Below, in pieces: positions 24,772 through 33,904 of a DNA stretch of 64,000 nucleotides (the first letter of the stretch is position 1; every line of letters begins with the position of its first letter). Source of the stretch: Conoideocrella luteorostrata (Eukaryota > Ascomycota > Sordariomycetes > Hypocreales > Clavicipitaceae); NCBI GenBank assembly GCA_032433595.1, contig JASWJB010000079.1:1-64000 (forward strand). Direction: 5' to 3'. A model generated the notes under the pieces. The model ran no database searches, was not told where the DNA came from, and was given only the letters and a program-made list of their open reading frames with translations. Position numbers and translations under genes: made by a program.

Positions 24772-25095
24772 CTGGAGGAGATTTATATCTATTATAATGG
24801 TCCCGGTGAAGACATCAGCCCTACTGAGCTCGATAGCTGGAAATATAAGAACGATAACAGGTTAGTTCAGCTAAAGGTTGGTACGATAAGTATGGAAAGC
24901 ATATTCTTGAAGATTACGGGTGACTGCTTCAAGTCATTTTACAGGCGTTTGGATCGGAAGAAAGAATTTACCCAACGGCGAGACGTGGAAGGCGGAAAAC
25001 ATGGGCTTGTATTCCTTGATGAAGGAAATTCTAGTTGCGAGTTAACGCAGCCCGGATATACTGTAGTTCGTATAGAAGAGGGCGGCACTGCTTAA
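24772..25095 (+). pseudogene. Unrecognised open frame, possible gene relic
   Basis: One frame stays open for about 108 codons and reads like real protein (for example GEDISPTELDSWKYKNDN and GGKHGLVFLDEGNSSCEL). Its first ATG is only at 24892, leaving a 67-residue product. The 5' side runs into the CTTT tract. I do not recognise a family. It may be a truncated gene, an exon of an undetected gene, or chance. Confidence 0.25.
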
Positions 25096-26222
25096 ATAAG
25101 ATATCTGTTATAGCCTGCAAAGACTTTGTAACTCCGTAGTAACTGCTCCTGCCTTAGAAACTTAGCGGCAAGTAGGCATTAGCGCGAACAGTATCTTGTG
25201 GAGGGATTTGCAGCTAGTGACTTAACTAGTATGGCAGTCAGACATGTGTCCTTTTGTTGAAGTTGGCTCAAGGCCTCTTAATATTATATAAGGCACATTT
25301 AAGACTCATTTCCGTGGTGCTAATTTGCCCGGCCGCTCCTGTTTAACTTAAACTTTCACGTTACTTATAATTGTATGCTGCATCACACCAGCAACTCCGG
25401 GCCCGGAGATTTTAGTATGCTAATTAAGATGCCAAATGCCAGCTAAGGGATTATTTCTAAGAGTTAATCACGGCCCCCTTTCCGCTCGATCCTGAATAGC
25501 TTTGACGCTATTTGTGGAGGATGCAAGGTCTAGGTTGCTATATTTTTAATGGAAAGGGCGCATCGTCACTTAAAGCCATGTTTGGATTATTAATTCCGAG
25601 AGTCCAGTTCCTGATTACAGAAGTAAGCCATGCAAGTGCGCCCCAATTAGTACAGTGTCGGTTTTCGGATTTTTATTAACGAGAGCGCAGAAAGAGGAAG
25701 CTGTAATTGCACAATACAATACACGCAAACTCTGATCAGTACAGAATTTGACTTCAATTATGCAGTGAATTCACGAGCGTAAGCACGAACCTTGTTGTTC
25801 ATTGTTGCTCTTTATTGTTGTTGATCATTGTGCAGCCGCACTGTTCATCCTGCAGCTCTACCGACGCCTCGGACTTCTAGAAACCCATCTACCTCCTGGA
25901 CTTACGCCTAGTGTAATGCAGCAGTTTATATTTTATGGGATTGCTGGAACTTCTTTGACCAGGCTTGCCGGAATATAGGAGATCGCCAGGTCACATCTCA
26001 AGCTCTAAAAACTCGCCGTGATTGAGCTTGCTGATAGATCGCTGAAGTCAGCGTCTGAACCCTCTCTTCCTTCCTCATGGAATTGCGTTTGCGGATCTCA
26101 TCCTGGTCACCATTGATTTTCATGCCTCCCTACCCGTTTGCAGCCCATGACATATATGAGTGTAATGTTAAACCATGATTCAAAGTATCTCAAGTCTTCA
26201 GTCGCCGCAACAAGTCTCCTGC

Positions 26223-27398
26223 CTACAATTTTGCTTCATCTTTAGAAAACTCAATCTTGTTAATGCTGCAGAGCTAGTCAGTTGCTGTTTTCCAGGAAAA
26301 TTCCATTAGCAATACTCACCAAACTCCAACTTGCTCAAGTCCAACCTCGACGACGTCGCCATCTTTGAGCCAGACCTGGGGTTTGCGACCCATGCCAACA
26401 CCCGCGGGTCTACAAGTAATTAGCCACGCTACTTTTTATTTTGTGAAGATTTCTTTTTTTTACTGAATGCTTACGTTCCGGTAAAGATAACATCTCCAGG
26501 CAGTAGAGTCACTCCTCGACTCAGCAAAGAGACGGTCTTCTCAACTCCAAAGATCAAGTCTGCCGTTGTTCCATTCTGAGCGCCGTTAGCAGAGATGGTC
26601 GTTTTTTCGCCGAATTTTCCACCTCCCGAAAATTGAGATACGTACCTGGCGAATTTCGTCATTCACCTTGGTCCAAATTTTAAGGCGATGAGGGTCCTTT
26701 ATAACATCTGTAGAAACAATTCCAGGGCCATATGGCGCCCAGCCATCGTAACTCTTCCCGTGCGACCACTGGCTTCCTCCCCATTTTATCTGCCAGTCTC
26801 GGTGTGAGACGTCATTTCCAACGGAGTATCCAAGGATATGGTTGAGAGCCTCTGGTTCTGGAACATCCTTGCACCGTTTCCCAATAACTATAACAAGCTC
26901 GGTTTCATGATCGAGGCCAGCGCCCTCCTGTGCCACAAACGGCACTGGAATGGAATCGGACGGACCGGAAAGAGCTGTAGCGGGCTTGTAGAAGAGAATT
27001 GGGTATTTTGGTTGAGGCATATTTGTCTCCTTGGCATGATCGGCATAATTCAAGCCGAGGCATCGCACAGTCTTAATATGAGCTGGATCCAGAGGAGGCA
27101 ACAAGAGGCGAATGTCAATGATTTGGTCTGTGACGTTGTGCTTGCCAAATATGTCTCCAGTAATCATCCGAGCTTGTCTGGACTTGGAGATATCAGTGAC
27201 GCCCTGGGGTAGAATGGCATCGCCGTAGTATGTTCGGCCATCTCTGGCGAGAAAACGAACGAGGCGCTGTGATGTTTTGGTAAGTCATAGAGCAATATTG
27301 GTGCTATATTTTGCGGGGGTGTGAAGGACAGATCGGCCGTTCTAGATAAAGTTGCTCATTGCCAGCTGGCAGGCTGTACTTACTGAGAAAGCGGGCAT
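26223..27398 (-). CDS. Fumarylacetoacetate hydrolase (FAH) family enzyme, 289 aa
   Basis: Five exons on the minus strand: 27398-27384, 27266-26646, 26575-26475, 26409-26320, 26265-26223. The first exon encodes only MPAFS; the last encodes the CINKIEF terminus expected in the family. Conserved FAHD-type elements appear in order: VRCLGLNYADHAKE, FYKPATALSGP, LDHETELVIVIGK (metal-binding acidic residues), GYSVGNDVSHRDWQ, and PGDVIFTGTPAGVGMG near the C-terminus. Length and motifs match the FAHD1/FAHD2 group of Mg-dependent acylpyruvases and oxaloacetate decarboxylases, or ring-cleavage pathway hydrolases. Cytosolic or mitochondrial location cannot be told. Reading without the last intron would end the protein a few codons early, so the spliced form is preferred. 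It is divergent from the SDHAF1-like gene. Confidence 0.9.
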
Positions 27399-28003
27399 TT
27401 TGGCAGAAGGAAGCAATGGCACAATTGGAACGGATGGCCTGTGAAAATGGCGTAACTGAAGAGCCACACTTTCAACGAAAAGATGGTAGCAAGCTTCAAG
27501 TTGATGATATAGCCGTTCGGTCGGACGAGTGGATGATATGTTGATTCTCTACGATGTGACGGTTGGCCTCCGGTAGGTCGTACCGGACTGCATCCTATGT
27601 ACTCCGTACGTTACGGGCAAGGCTCGGGGCACACTCGGACAATGTCACCCCGAGGACCGGCTGGATCAGATGGGTTTTCCTTCGTAGTTCGGCCAAGAAT
27701 TGCATCTAAAGCTGCCGTTGCTTATGCACTCAAAAAAAACCTTGTATTCTTAGGATTCTATCGAGATAGCCTTTTACACCCGAGACGTGTAATTACTTCT
27801 TCCGCTCGCCATGGCGCTCGCCACTCTGTAGTGTGGAGCCTAGAAATCCATTGTGTACCCGAAATTGGTAACTTCCCATTGGTCAGACCGTACCTCGGAT
27901 TGTCGTTGCTGGCAGAAGCTTGAGCTCGGCTTTATAAATTTCTTTCCCCATCTACGGGTGCGAATCGAAATCACCTCGGTGCAAAGCAAGAAAAGCTACC
28001 AAA
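27399..28003. promoter_or_regulatory. Divergent promoter region FAH / SDHAF1-like
   Basis: A 605-bp spacer between the starts of two divergent genes, with one TACTCCGTAC element near 27599. No other gene is supported; the 108-codon frame at 27597-27923 lacks features. Confidence 0.5.
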
Positions 28004-28383
28004 ATGCGTCTTTCGGGCCTTCAACGGCAGGTTATTGGCCTGTACCGGCTTTGTTTGCGTGAGAGTCGTAAGAAACCTGCCGTAAGTAACACTTCCAAGC
28101 TACCAACGTGGTCGTGTGGACGTTCGAAGTTAACAGGGAAGACAAGAGCACCCGAGCTCACTTTGAGCAATTTACCAGGTAGGCACATACGGAGTGCATG
28201 ATGCAGCTACCAGTTGTTGACCAGAGGGAAAGAACTCTCATCTAACAATTCCTTTGCAGGGCTGAATTTGCTCGCAACCTAGACGTAGACAAACGTGATT
28301 TCGCCGCCATAGAGTTCCTTCTACGCAAGGGTCGTCGCCAACTTGATGTCTACTCAAACCCTGGCATTAAAGATATCAGATGA
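28004..28383 (+). CDS. SDHAF1: SDHAF1-like LYR protein (succinate dehydrogenase assembly factor)
   Basis: The start MRLSGLQRQVIGLYRLCLRE contains the LYR tripeptide of complex-II assembly factor SDHAF1. The end DKRDFAAIEFLLRKGRRQLD, then YSNPGIKDIR, is the family's conserved C-terminus. Known role: a mitochondrial matrix protein helping insert iron-sulfur clusters into the SDH iron-sulfur subunit. The last intron, 28179-28259, is clear. The first is not: the expected exon end after RKKPA (donor 28082, GTAAGT) is phase 0, but the middle exon (KSTRAHFEQFTR frame) then needs a different phase. A model that closes uses donor GTAAGA at 28068 and acceptor at 28141 (branch GTTAAC), giving exons 28004-28067, 28142-28178, 28260-28383 and 74 aa, but it drops the RKKP residues. 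Either this splice is used or a one-base indel is present. Confidence 0.75.
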
Positions 28384-28730
28384 ACAGAGCTTGTAACCCC
28401 GTGACCTAGGCAGGAGGTATCGGGATCTGGCTACTGTGATGGCAATTTGGCTGGTCGATGGGCAGTGCCTCTTTCCCCAAGAGCAGAAGAACACACGTCT
28501 TGCTCTGATCTGCCTCCCTCCATCCCGTTCCCACCTCCTGGGCGCGTTTGCCCGACAACATTCACAAGGCCACGTCGCGGACGAGGCATACTCGCCATGT
28601 CTTAATCATCGCCAAGCAGCTCCATCCCGTTCACCCGATACGATACTGCATCACCATCACTTTGGTCTACTTTTCTTGTATAACCTCAGTTTAGTCGGCT
28701 TTGCTTTCGCCGTCTTGCTTCGCAAGCAAG
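28384..28730. other. Short intergenic region
   Basis: Spacer and likely leader of the downstream orphan gene. A 116-codon frame at 28436-28786 overlaps the start of that gene in another frame and is rejected. Confidence 0.5.
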
Positions 28731-30911
28731 ATGGCTCCTCTAGCATCTATCCCCGAGGCAAACACTTCGTTACGCAGCACTTTTGATACTCATCGCCCAC
28801 GCTCTCGAGTCGTATTCTTGACTAGCCGCCCTGGCCGGAACCGCTGTCCCCGTAAATTGGTTTCCAAGAAGAGACCACGATCACCTGAGGACAATACTCC
28901 TCATTTTCAGACGACCTCAAAAGGCAAACAGCGACTCAAATCCAACAGGGACACATCCTCTGGTGCAACGGGAGAATCTTCAGCATGGACAAAGTCCTCC
29001 TTTGATGCTCCCCTCGATATTCCAGACCAGTTGCGCAAATCCGAATCTCCGTTTGATCTCGACGCCTTTCCGCAACCACCCTCTACCAATATTGATATGT
29101 ACCCTGACAGAGACGCTCGTAACATTGCTACACATTCGCTTGTTAGGGGCGGTGCACCAAAGCCTCCATTAGCCTTGGCACAACGCAGGCTGCTTGTTCC
29201 TGTTCAAAGAGAGCCCGCCACCATCCGCCGAAGCTTGAGGGATGCCGCCACCGATCTTCTTCATCCATCAAAACGCCAGTCCGTAGATTCTGTGCTTATG
29301 ACTGCGGTATCTCGAAGCATTGCGCAGCAGTTACGCTTAGTTTCGAACACAGCACAATGGAGCGGCAATTCATCTCAACCACGGTCGTCTCCGATGGACA
29401 GCAGATCGTGCAGCTCTAGCCGTAGAAGATCACTCAATCGCTTCACTAGAGATCTCGAGACTTATGCGGAACGCACATCAGCAAAAGGCAAAATTGTGCG
29501 AGATACTTCCACACCACCTACGGATGCCGCAACACTCCATACGGTGACTGAGCTACTTCCCTATCGGCAGCAGGTTCGGGCGGCAGGGCTTGCGGTAACC
29601 TCTAAAGAACAAACCAACAAGGTACCTCGTTATTTGAAAGAATTTCGACCAGGACTACCGCTACGTAAGCTCCCGCGTCAAGGGCATAGGCCGAAAAAAC
29701 ATACACAGCTAGACGGATATGAGGACTCCGGTCCATCTCAGAGCACTCACACAGAAATATCGTTCACAGAGCCCAAGAAAATGGACGAATTTAGATATGC
29801 ACTTATTGACGAAGCACCTACGCGCAAAAATAAGAAAGGATCACGGAGGAAGCGGCCCAGCCGTCGCTGCTTGCCTTGCTTTCCGAAGGCAGACGATTTT
29901 ACGACAGATACTGAATGGGCTCACTTCAAAGCCCCGTCGGCTAAACCTACCAAGGCTTCCCAGAAACAGCCTCCGAGAGGGTCAAAGGGGAACCAACCCA
30001 TCAAGTCACAACCAGCCATGGCTGGTGCTCAAGGGCTTCCCAGTTCAGTTTCTCAAAGTCCCCATCAAAAGTATGTCACACAGGAGCCACAGAGGACCAC
30101 CAACGATGGTAGGTTGTGTGAATGGGACCGACCAAATTTTATCACCACTGGCCGACGACATTCTATGACTATGCCAAAATTCGACGCACAGAGTGTGGAT
30201 TGTTACATCAAGCACCGCCAACGACCCGGTCGAGACGGTCTAGCTGAGGCCGGAAAAGTTTCTCTGGCGAAATCGGATCATGAACAGCAACATTCAACGA
30301 ACAGCGCTGCTTGTCCTCGCCGGCCTGATGCTCCCCCAATGGCAAACACACAAGTGGGATTGCCAAAGAAACCGTTTGTGGCACAGCAGAGGGGGCCACA
30401 AGACACGCTGTTGGGAACGCAGGTGGACGGCCACCGAGGTTCACGCCCGCGCCGTCCACTACGTCCTCGGTCAACCCGCATCAAGAGTATACCTGTAACT
30501 CAGTATGACCCTCATCATATTGGAATATGCTGCCCAAAAAGTCGCGGCGTGCCAGCCAAACTGACCGCCCGGCCCAACATTCCCAAGAGAACATCATCCA
30601 TCAAAGGCATCACAAGTTCTACCGAAATCGATTACAATGACAGAGAGTTATCAGATCGAGATGTTCTGCGTGGTTTACATGTTGCAGCAGCTGCTGCGTG
30701 CAATGAAGAAATAGACGCCTTCGTACGGAACAGGACGGGACTTCGCATCCGCCGATTTCTTGCTGATCTGATGGTCTTGGAGACTCTCACGGCGGTCCGC
30801 GCGGGAGAGGATGGCCAACAACACGCTAGAAGGAGGCGAGCTGAGATGAGAAAGCTCAAACAGCAGGTTAGGCGATCACGAGAGATTGCCTTGACAGGCG
30901 GCCTCATATGA
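28731..30911 (+). CDS. Large basic, mostly disordered protein of unknown function, 726 aa
   Basis: A single-exon frame. The ATG at 28731 (MAPLASIPEANTSLRSTF) is preferred over 28701 because the ten upstream codons look like leader. Most of the protein is rich in Ser, Pro, Arg, Lys and Gln with many basic clusters, e.g. RKNKKGSRRKRPSRR, suggesting nuclear or nucleic-acid-associated location. The C-terminal about 100 residues are different: an ordered, helical segment ELSDRDVLRGLHVAAAAACN, then RNRTGLRIRRFLADLMVLE, ending with an Arg-rich helix (HARRRRAEMRKLKQQVRRS). This segment is probably the conserved functional part. No known catalytic motif is seen. Confidence 0.75.
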   Translation: MAPLASIPEANTSLRSTFDTHRPRSRVVFLTSRPGRNRCPRKLVSKKRPRSPEDNTPHFQTTSKGKQRLKSNRDTSSGATGESSAWTKSSFDAPLDIPDQLRKSESPFDLDAFPQPPSTNIDMYPDRDARNIATHSLVRGGAPKPPLALAQRRLLVPVQREPATIRRSLRDAATDLLHPSKRQSVDSVLMTAVSRSIAQQLRLVSNTAQWSGNSSQPRSSPMDSRSCSSSRRRSLNRFTRDLETYAERTSAKGKIVRDTSTPPTDAATLHTVTELLPYRQQVRAAGLAVTSKEQTNKVPRYLKEFRPGLPLRKLPRQGHRPKKHTQLDGYEDSGPSQSTHTEISFTEPKKMDEFRYALIDEAPTRKNKKGSRRKRPSRRCLPCFPKADDFTTDTEWAHFKAPSAKPTKASQKQPPRGSKGNQPIKSQPAMAGAQGLPSSVSQSPHQKYVTQEPQRTTNDGRLCEWDRPNFITTGRRHSMTMPKFDAQSVDCYIKHRQRPGRDGLAEAGKVSLAKSDHEQQHSTNSAACPRRPDAPPMANTQVGLPKKPFVAQQRGPQDTLLGTQVDGHRGSRPRRPLRPRSTRIKSIPVTQYDPHHIGICCPKSRGVPAKLTARPNIPKRTSSIKGITSSTEIDYNDRELSDRDVLRGLHVAAAAACNEEIDAFVRNRTGLRIRRFLADLMVLETLTAVRAGEDGQQHARRRRAEMRKLKQQVRRSREIALTGGLI

Positions 30912-31061
30912 TATGTATAACACTAGAGATGAAGAGGGTTGGCCCGAGGTCGGTCTTGAGGGCCGGTTTTGTATTATTATGAAAGAAAAAGTGTATCCTA
31001 GTGTAACTATGACTAGAGCATCTCCATAAACGATTGTATACAGGAAGCGGCTCATGTGACC

Positions 31062-32240
31062 TCAGGAAGATAATGAAGTAGCAGCTGCTGCATCCTTTTC
31101 CTTTTTCTCCTCCTCTTCAATTCGCTTCCATACTTTAGGAATGCTATTTTTGATTCTGTAAGTTTCCGTGTTTCGTTGAACTGCGTTGACAAGCTCTTCC
31201 CGCCACCCACCAATGGCATCATCGGACCAAATAACAACTCCGAACGCCCATTCAAGCCAGCTGTGTACTCGAGCACCACATTGTGAGTCTAACAGGCCTA
31301 CACTAACATCCACCATCTCAGGTCGATCATCAGCCGCATAGAACACCGATGCGGAACATGTCGAGCAGAAGTACCTCTGGACATCTTGAGAACTAGCAAA
31401 GAATTTCAGCGTGCCCAGGCGTGAATCAGCGCCTTCTAATACAGCTTTTTTCAGGTCGAGACTGCTTTTTGGAAACGCAATGTTCGGTGCAGATGCGTCC
31501 GCAGGCACGGCAAAATCAATGTTCTCTAGCAGCGAGAACGTCCAGGTAGTGATATCAGATACAGAGAATGATGTGCGGCAGGAATTGCAGGCATCGAAGC
31601 CTGCGAGCAACTTGTGGGAAGTGGGTTCCACGAACCAAGGCAATTTGTCCGTGTATTTGCCTCTTTTGAGGAGCAAGTTGACGCCTTTGCAATGGCAACG
31701 AATAGGTATCTCTGTGGCATTCTCGGATGAAACCTGAGGCGACCACGACGGAGGAAGCTCTTCGCTTGAATTTTCCCATCCAGTCCAGCGCCGAATAGGC
31801 TGAGCATTCTCATCGCTCTTCAGGTTGTCCAACCAGACTGTTGCACCGCCGTCAATGGTATCTCCCACAAAGATATGGCTGGTTATTTCGACAAGGCCAG
31901 GGTGATTGTTGCTCAGTATGCCCGTTCCCACCATGACGCTTTCGGGTTCGCCTGATCCCTTGGGCGGGTGGATGTGAAAAGCGACCAGGGAGGAACAGGT
32001 GCCGCAGAACCGGGCCGTCCCAACTTCACTGAACTTGTAGGAGGATAGAGTGGAATTGACAATTTCGGAGATTGGACCTGGCCAGGGGACGGTAGAGTTA
32101 GACAAGGCGCCGGAGACGTGGCGGCATGATGTGCAGTGGCAGATGCGGCCTTTGAGGGGAAGGGAAGAAGGCAGGACGGAGGCTGTGAATTTGTGGGATG
32201 CGCAGAGACATTGAGCAATTATTTGTATGGGAGATGACAT
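31062..32240 (-). CDS. Tandem GFA/CENP-V domain protein, 392 aa
   Basis: A single-exon minus-strand gene. It has two GFA (glutathione-dependent formaldehyde-activating/CENP-V) type zinc domains. Domain 1: AQCLCASHKFTASV, then CHCTSCRHVSGA and RFCGTCSSLVAFH. Domain 2: IRCHCKGVNLLL, then FDACNSCRTSFSVSD and RYFCSTCSASVFY. Each keeps the CxC, CxxC and CxxC cysteine sets that bind zinc. Single-domain family members are common in fungi and are often annotated as S-(hydroxymethyl)glutathione synthase, but activity is unproven for most. The C-terminus is Lys/Glu-rich (KVWKRIEEEEKKEKDAAA). Probably cytosolic. Confidence 0.85.
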   Translation of the reverse strand: MSSPIQIIAQCLCASHKFTASVLPSSLPLKGRICHCTSCRHVSGALSNSTVPWPGPISEIVNSTLSSYKFSEVGTARFCGTCSSLVAFHIHPPKGSGEPESVMVGTGILSNNHPGLVEITSHIFVGDTIDGGATVWLDNLKSDENAQPIRRWTGWENSSEELPPSWSPQVSSENATEIPIRCHCKGVNLLLKRGKYTDKLPWFVEPTSHKLLAGFDACNSCRTSFSVSDITTWTFSLLENIDFAVPADASAPNIAFPKSSLDLKKAVLEGADSRLGTLKFFASSQDVQRYFCSTCSASVFYAADDRPEMVDVSVGLLDSQCGARVHSWLEWAFGVVIWSDDAIGGWREELVNAVQRNTETYRIKNSIPKVWKRIEEEEKKEKDAAAATSLSS

Positions 32241-33049
32241 TTTGAACTGAAGAGGAAGTGGTAGAGGATGATAGGAAGGATGAGAGGTTGGAAGTTGGTG
32301 AAGGGGATGGGATTGGTACTTGTAGGATGAGTTAAGGGCGTAGAAGGGAGTTTTGACAAGCGTGAATTTCTGGCGTGGCGTTGAGGCGTATCGTGAACAT
32401 GGCGGGCAGCAAGCCAGCTGATTGCACGGATCGGCAAACAGAGCTCGGCATTAGGATATACTAGTTTTCAGCTGGGACTGGGCTGATGCAATAGTTAGCT
32501 TGGCACAACGTATGCCGAGATTTGCGTGAAATTGATCATCTTGGTACTTGTGGACGACGTGTGGTGAGAGGAAGTCAGCGATCGGTCATGCAGGTCATCG
32601 TGTATAAGTGTGAGGAGTTGAACGGTCAACAGAGTTGATTGACGGGTCAAAGTTAAACCGCGGTCGCCAAACTACACATATATGAAAGGTTAAGTAGATT
32701 GGAAAAAATATTTTTAAAACTTTGAGTTTTTTTTTCTTTTTCTTAATCTAATAAAGCAGCGGTGTTGGAGTCGTTTGGACACCAGTAATTAATACGTAGT
32801 GCACGCGCAACGCACAATCATGCTTCGTTGACACGGCATCAGCAAAACACATTTTCTTTATTACGTAGAAGCGAGTAGAGACATTTATGTCATTGTTACA
32901 TATAGGACATAAGATGGAAGCAAGAATAAGAAAAAAAACCCAATATTTCCAAATATAAATTAGATAGGGTCATCCACAACCGAAGCCGACATACACCAGA
33001 TTACACCTCCCGCCATGACGCCAAATCATTATTTTGTTTCATTTCCGCA
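32241..33049. other. Intergenic, AT-rich in part
   Basis: Separates the GFA gene (its upstream side) from the lipase 3' end. It is AT-rich around 32690-32760 and 32860-32960. No gene is supported. Confidence 0.5.
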
Positions 33050-33904
33050 TCATTTCTTCCCAGGAAATCCAGCAAGGCAAATAAACTTGCGCCCGACCTG
33101 CTTCTCCAAGGAATTCAGCACCAAATTCCAAACATTTAGGTCGTACGCCTCGCCAATATGCCCCACTGGATCAAGCGGGCAATAATCCTGCACATATATA
33201 TTATTGACGCCTTGCTCATTTATAAAAGAGGTCGTCGTTGGCGTCACCAGCTCGTCGTACTTGGACGTGATTACCGTCACCGACGTGCCCTCCTGGACGA
33301 TCGGCGTCCCATCATTCAGTTTTCTAATGGCAGCTCCGTCGCTCACCAGGTCCGCGCAGGCCGCGCAGCCGATCTTGCTGATAACTTCCTTGACGCCTTT
33401 GCTGATACCCAGGGTCTCAGCGAGCTTGATCAGTCCCGCGAAAGATGTGCCGTGCGTGGGCGGCGCAATGGCAACGATATTGTCCACGATCTGGGCAATG
33501 CCCCCGAACTTTGGCGTGTAGAGGGACTGGAACGCGCCTTCGGAGTGGCCGACAATGTCGACTTTGGAGGCTCCGGTCTTGGAGTGGACTTCTTGGACAA
33601 AGGCAGCGATCTCTTGGGAGGATTCAGAAATGGCCTTGAGGCCGCCCACCAGGGGGAAGCCGTCGTAGTCGCCGTAGGTGATGGAGAAGGCGCAGAAGCC
33701 TTTGGATTGCAGGAAGTCATGGAGGAAGTTGATGTCTTCGTAGAAGGTGGCTCCGAGGCCGTGGAGGAGCACAACGGGGTTGCGGGAGGATTTGCAGGAG
33801 AAGTCGTTGTGTACGGCGGCGGCCCTTGTGTCTTGCAAGGCTGGAAGGGCCGAGGTGACTGCCGAGAGGGCCAGCGTGGCCGTCAGGTGTGAGTTGAAGC
33901 GCAT
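33050..33904 (-). CDS. Secreted lipase/esterase (EstA-like), 284 aa
   Basis: A single-exon minus-strand gene. The N-terminus MRFNSHLTATLALSAVTSALP is a signal peptide with likely cleavage near residues 19-22. The alpha/beta-hydrolase fold shows NPVVLLHGLGATFYEDINFL (oxyanion HG), and the nucleophile elbow VDIVGHSEGAF with Ser121. An Asp in SKYDELVTP and a His in DPVGHIGEAYD are candidate catalytic partners. This order and length fit the class 2 / EstA extracellular lipase family of fungi and actinobacteria. Paired Cys (CAAC, CP, CL) suggest disulfides. It likely hydrolyses acylglycerols or esters outside the cell. A long open frame on the opposite strand (33158-33892) is its shadow. Confidence 0.88.
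   Translation of the reverse strand: MRFNSHLTATLALSAVTSALPALQDTRAAAVHNDFSCKSSRNPVVLLHGLGATFYEDINFLHDFLQSKGFCAFSITYGDYDGFPLVGGLKAISESSQEIAAFVQEVHSKTGASKVDIVGHSEGAFQSLYTPKFGGIAQIVDNIVAIAPPTHGTSFAGLIKLAETLGISKGVKEVISKIGCAACADLVSDGAAIRKLNDGTPIVQEGTSVTVITSKYDELVTPTTTSFINEQGVNNIYVQDYCPLDPVGHIGEAYDLNVWNLVLNSLEKQVGRKFICLAGFPGKK

Larger units (their letters stand above)
24246..26222. other. Gene-poor 2-kb stretch with a possible coding relic
   Basis: Contains a CTTT microsatellite (24725-24754) and an open frame of about 108 codons (24772-25095) without an early ATG. From 25096 to 26222 no long open frame exists. No terminal inverted repeats or transposase remnants were recognised. Confidence 0.45.

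Noticed and set aside
28436..28786. 116-codon frame before the orphan gene
   Set aside because: Overlaps the start of the 28731 gene in another frame and has no features.
33158..33892. 244-codon plus-strand frame
   Set aside because: Exactly opposite the lipase gene, Gly/Glu/Val-rich, no domain; antisense shadow.
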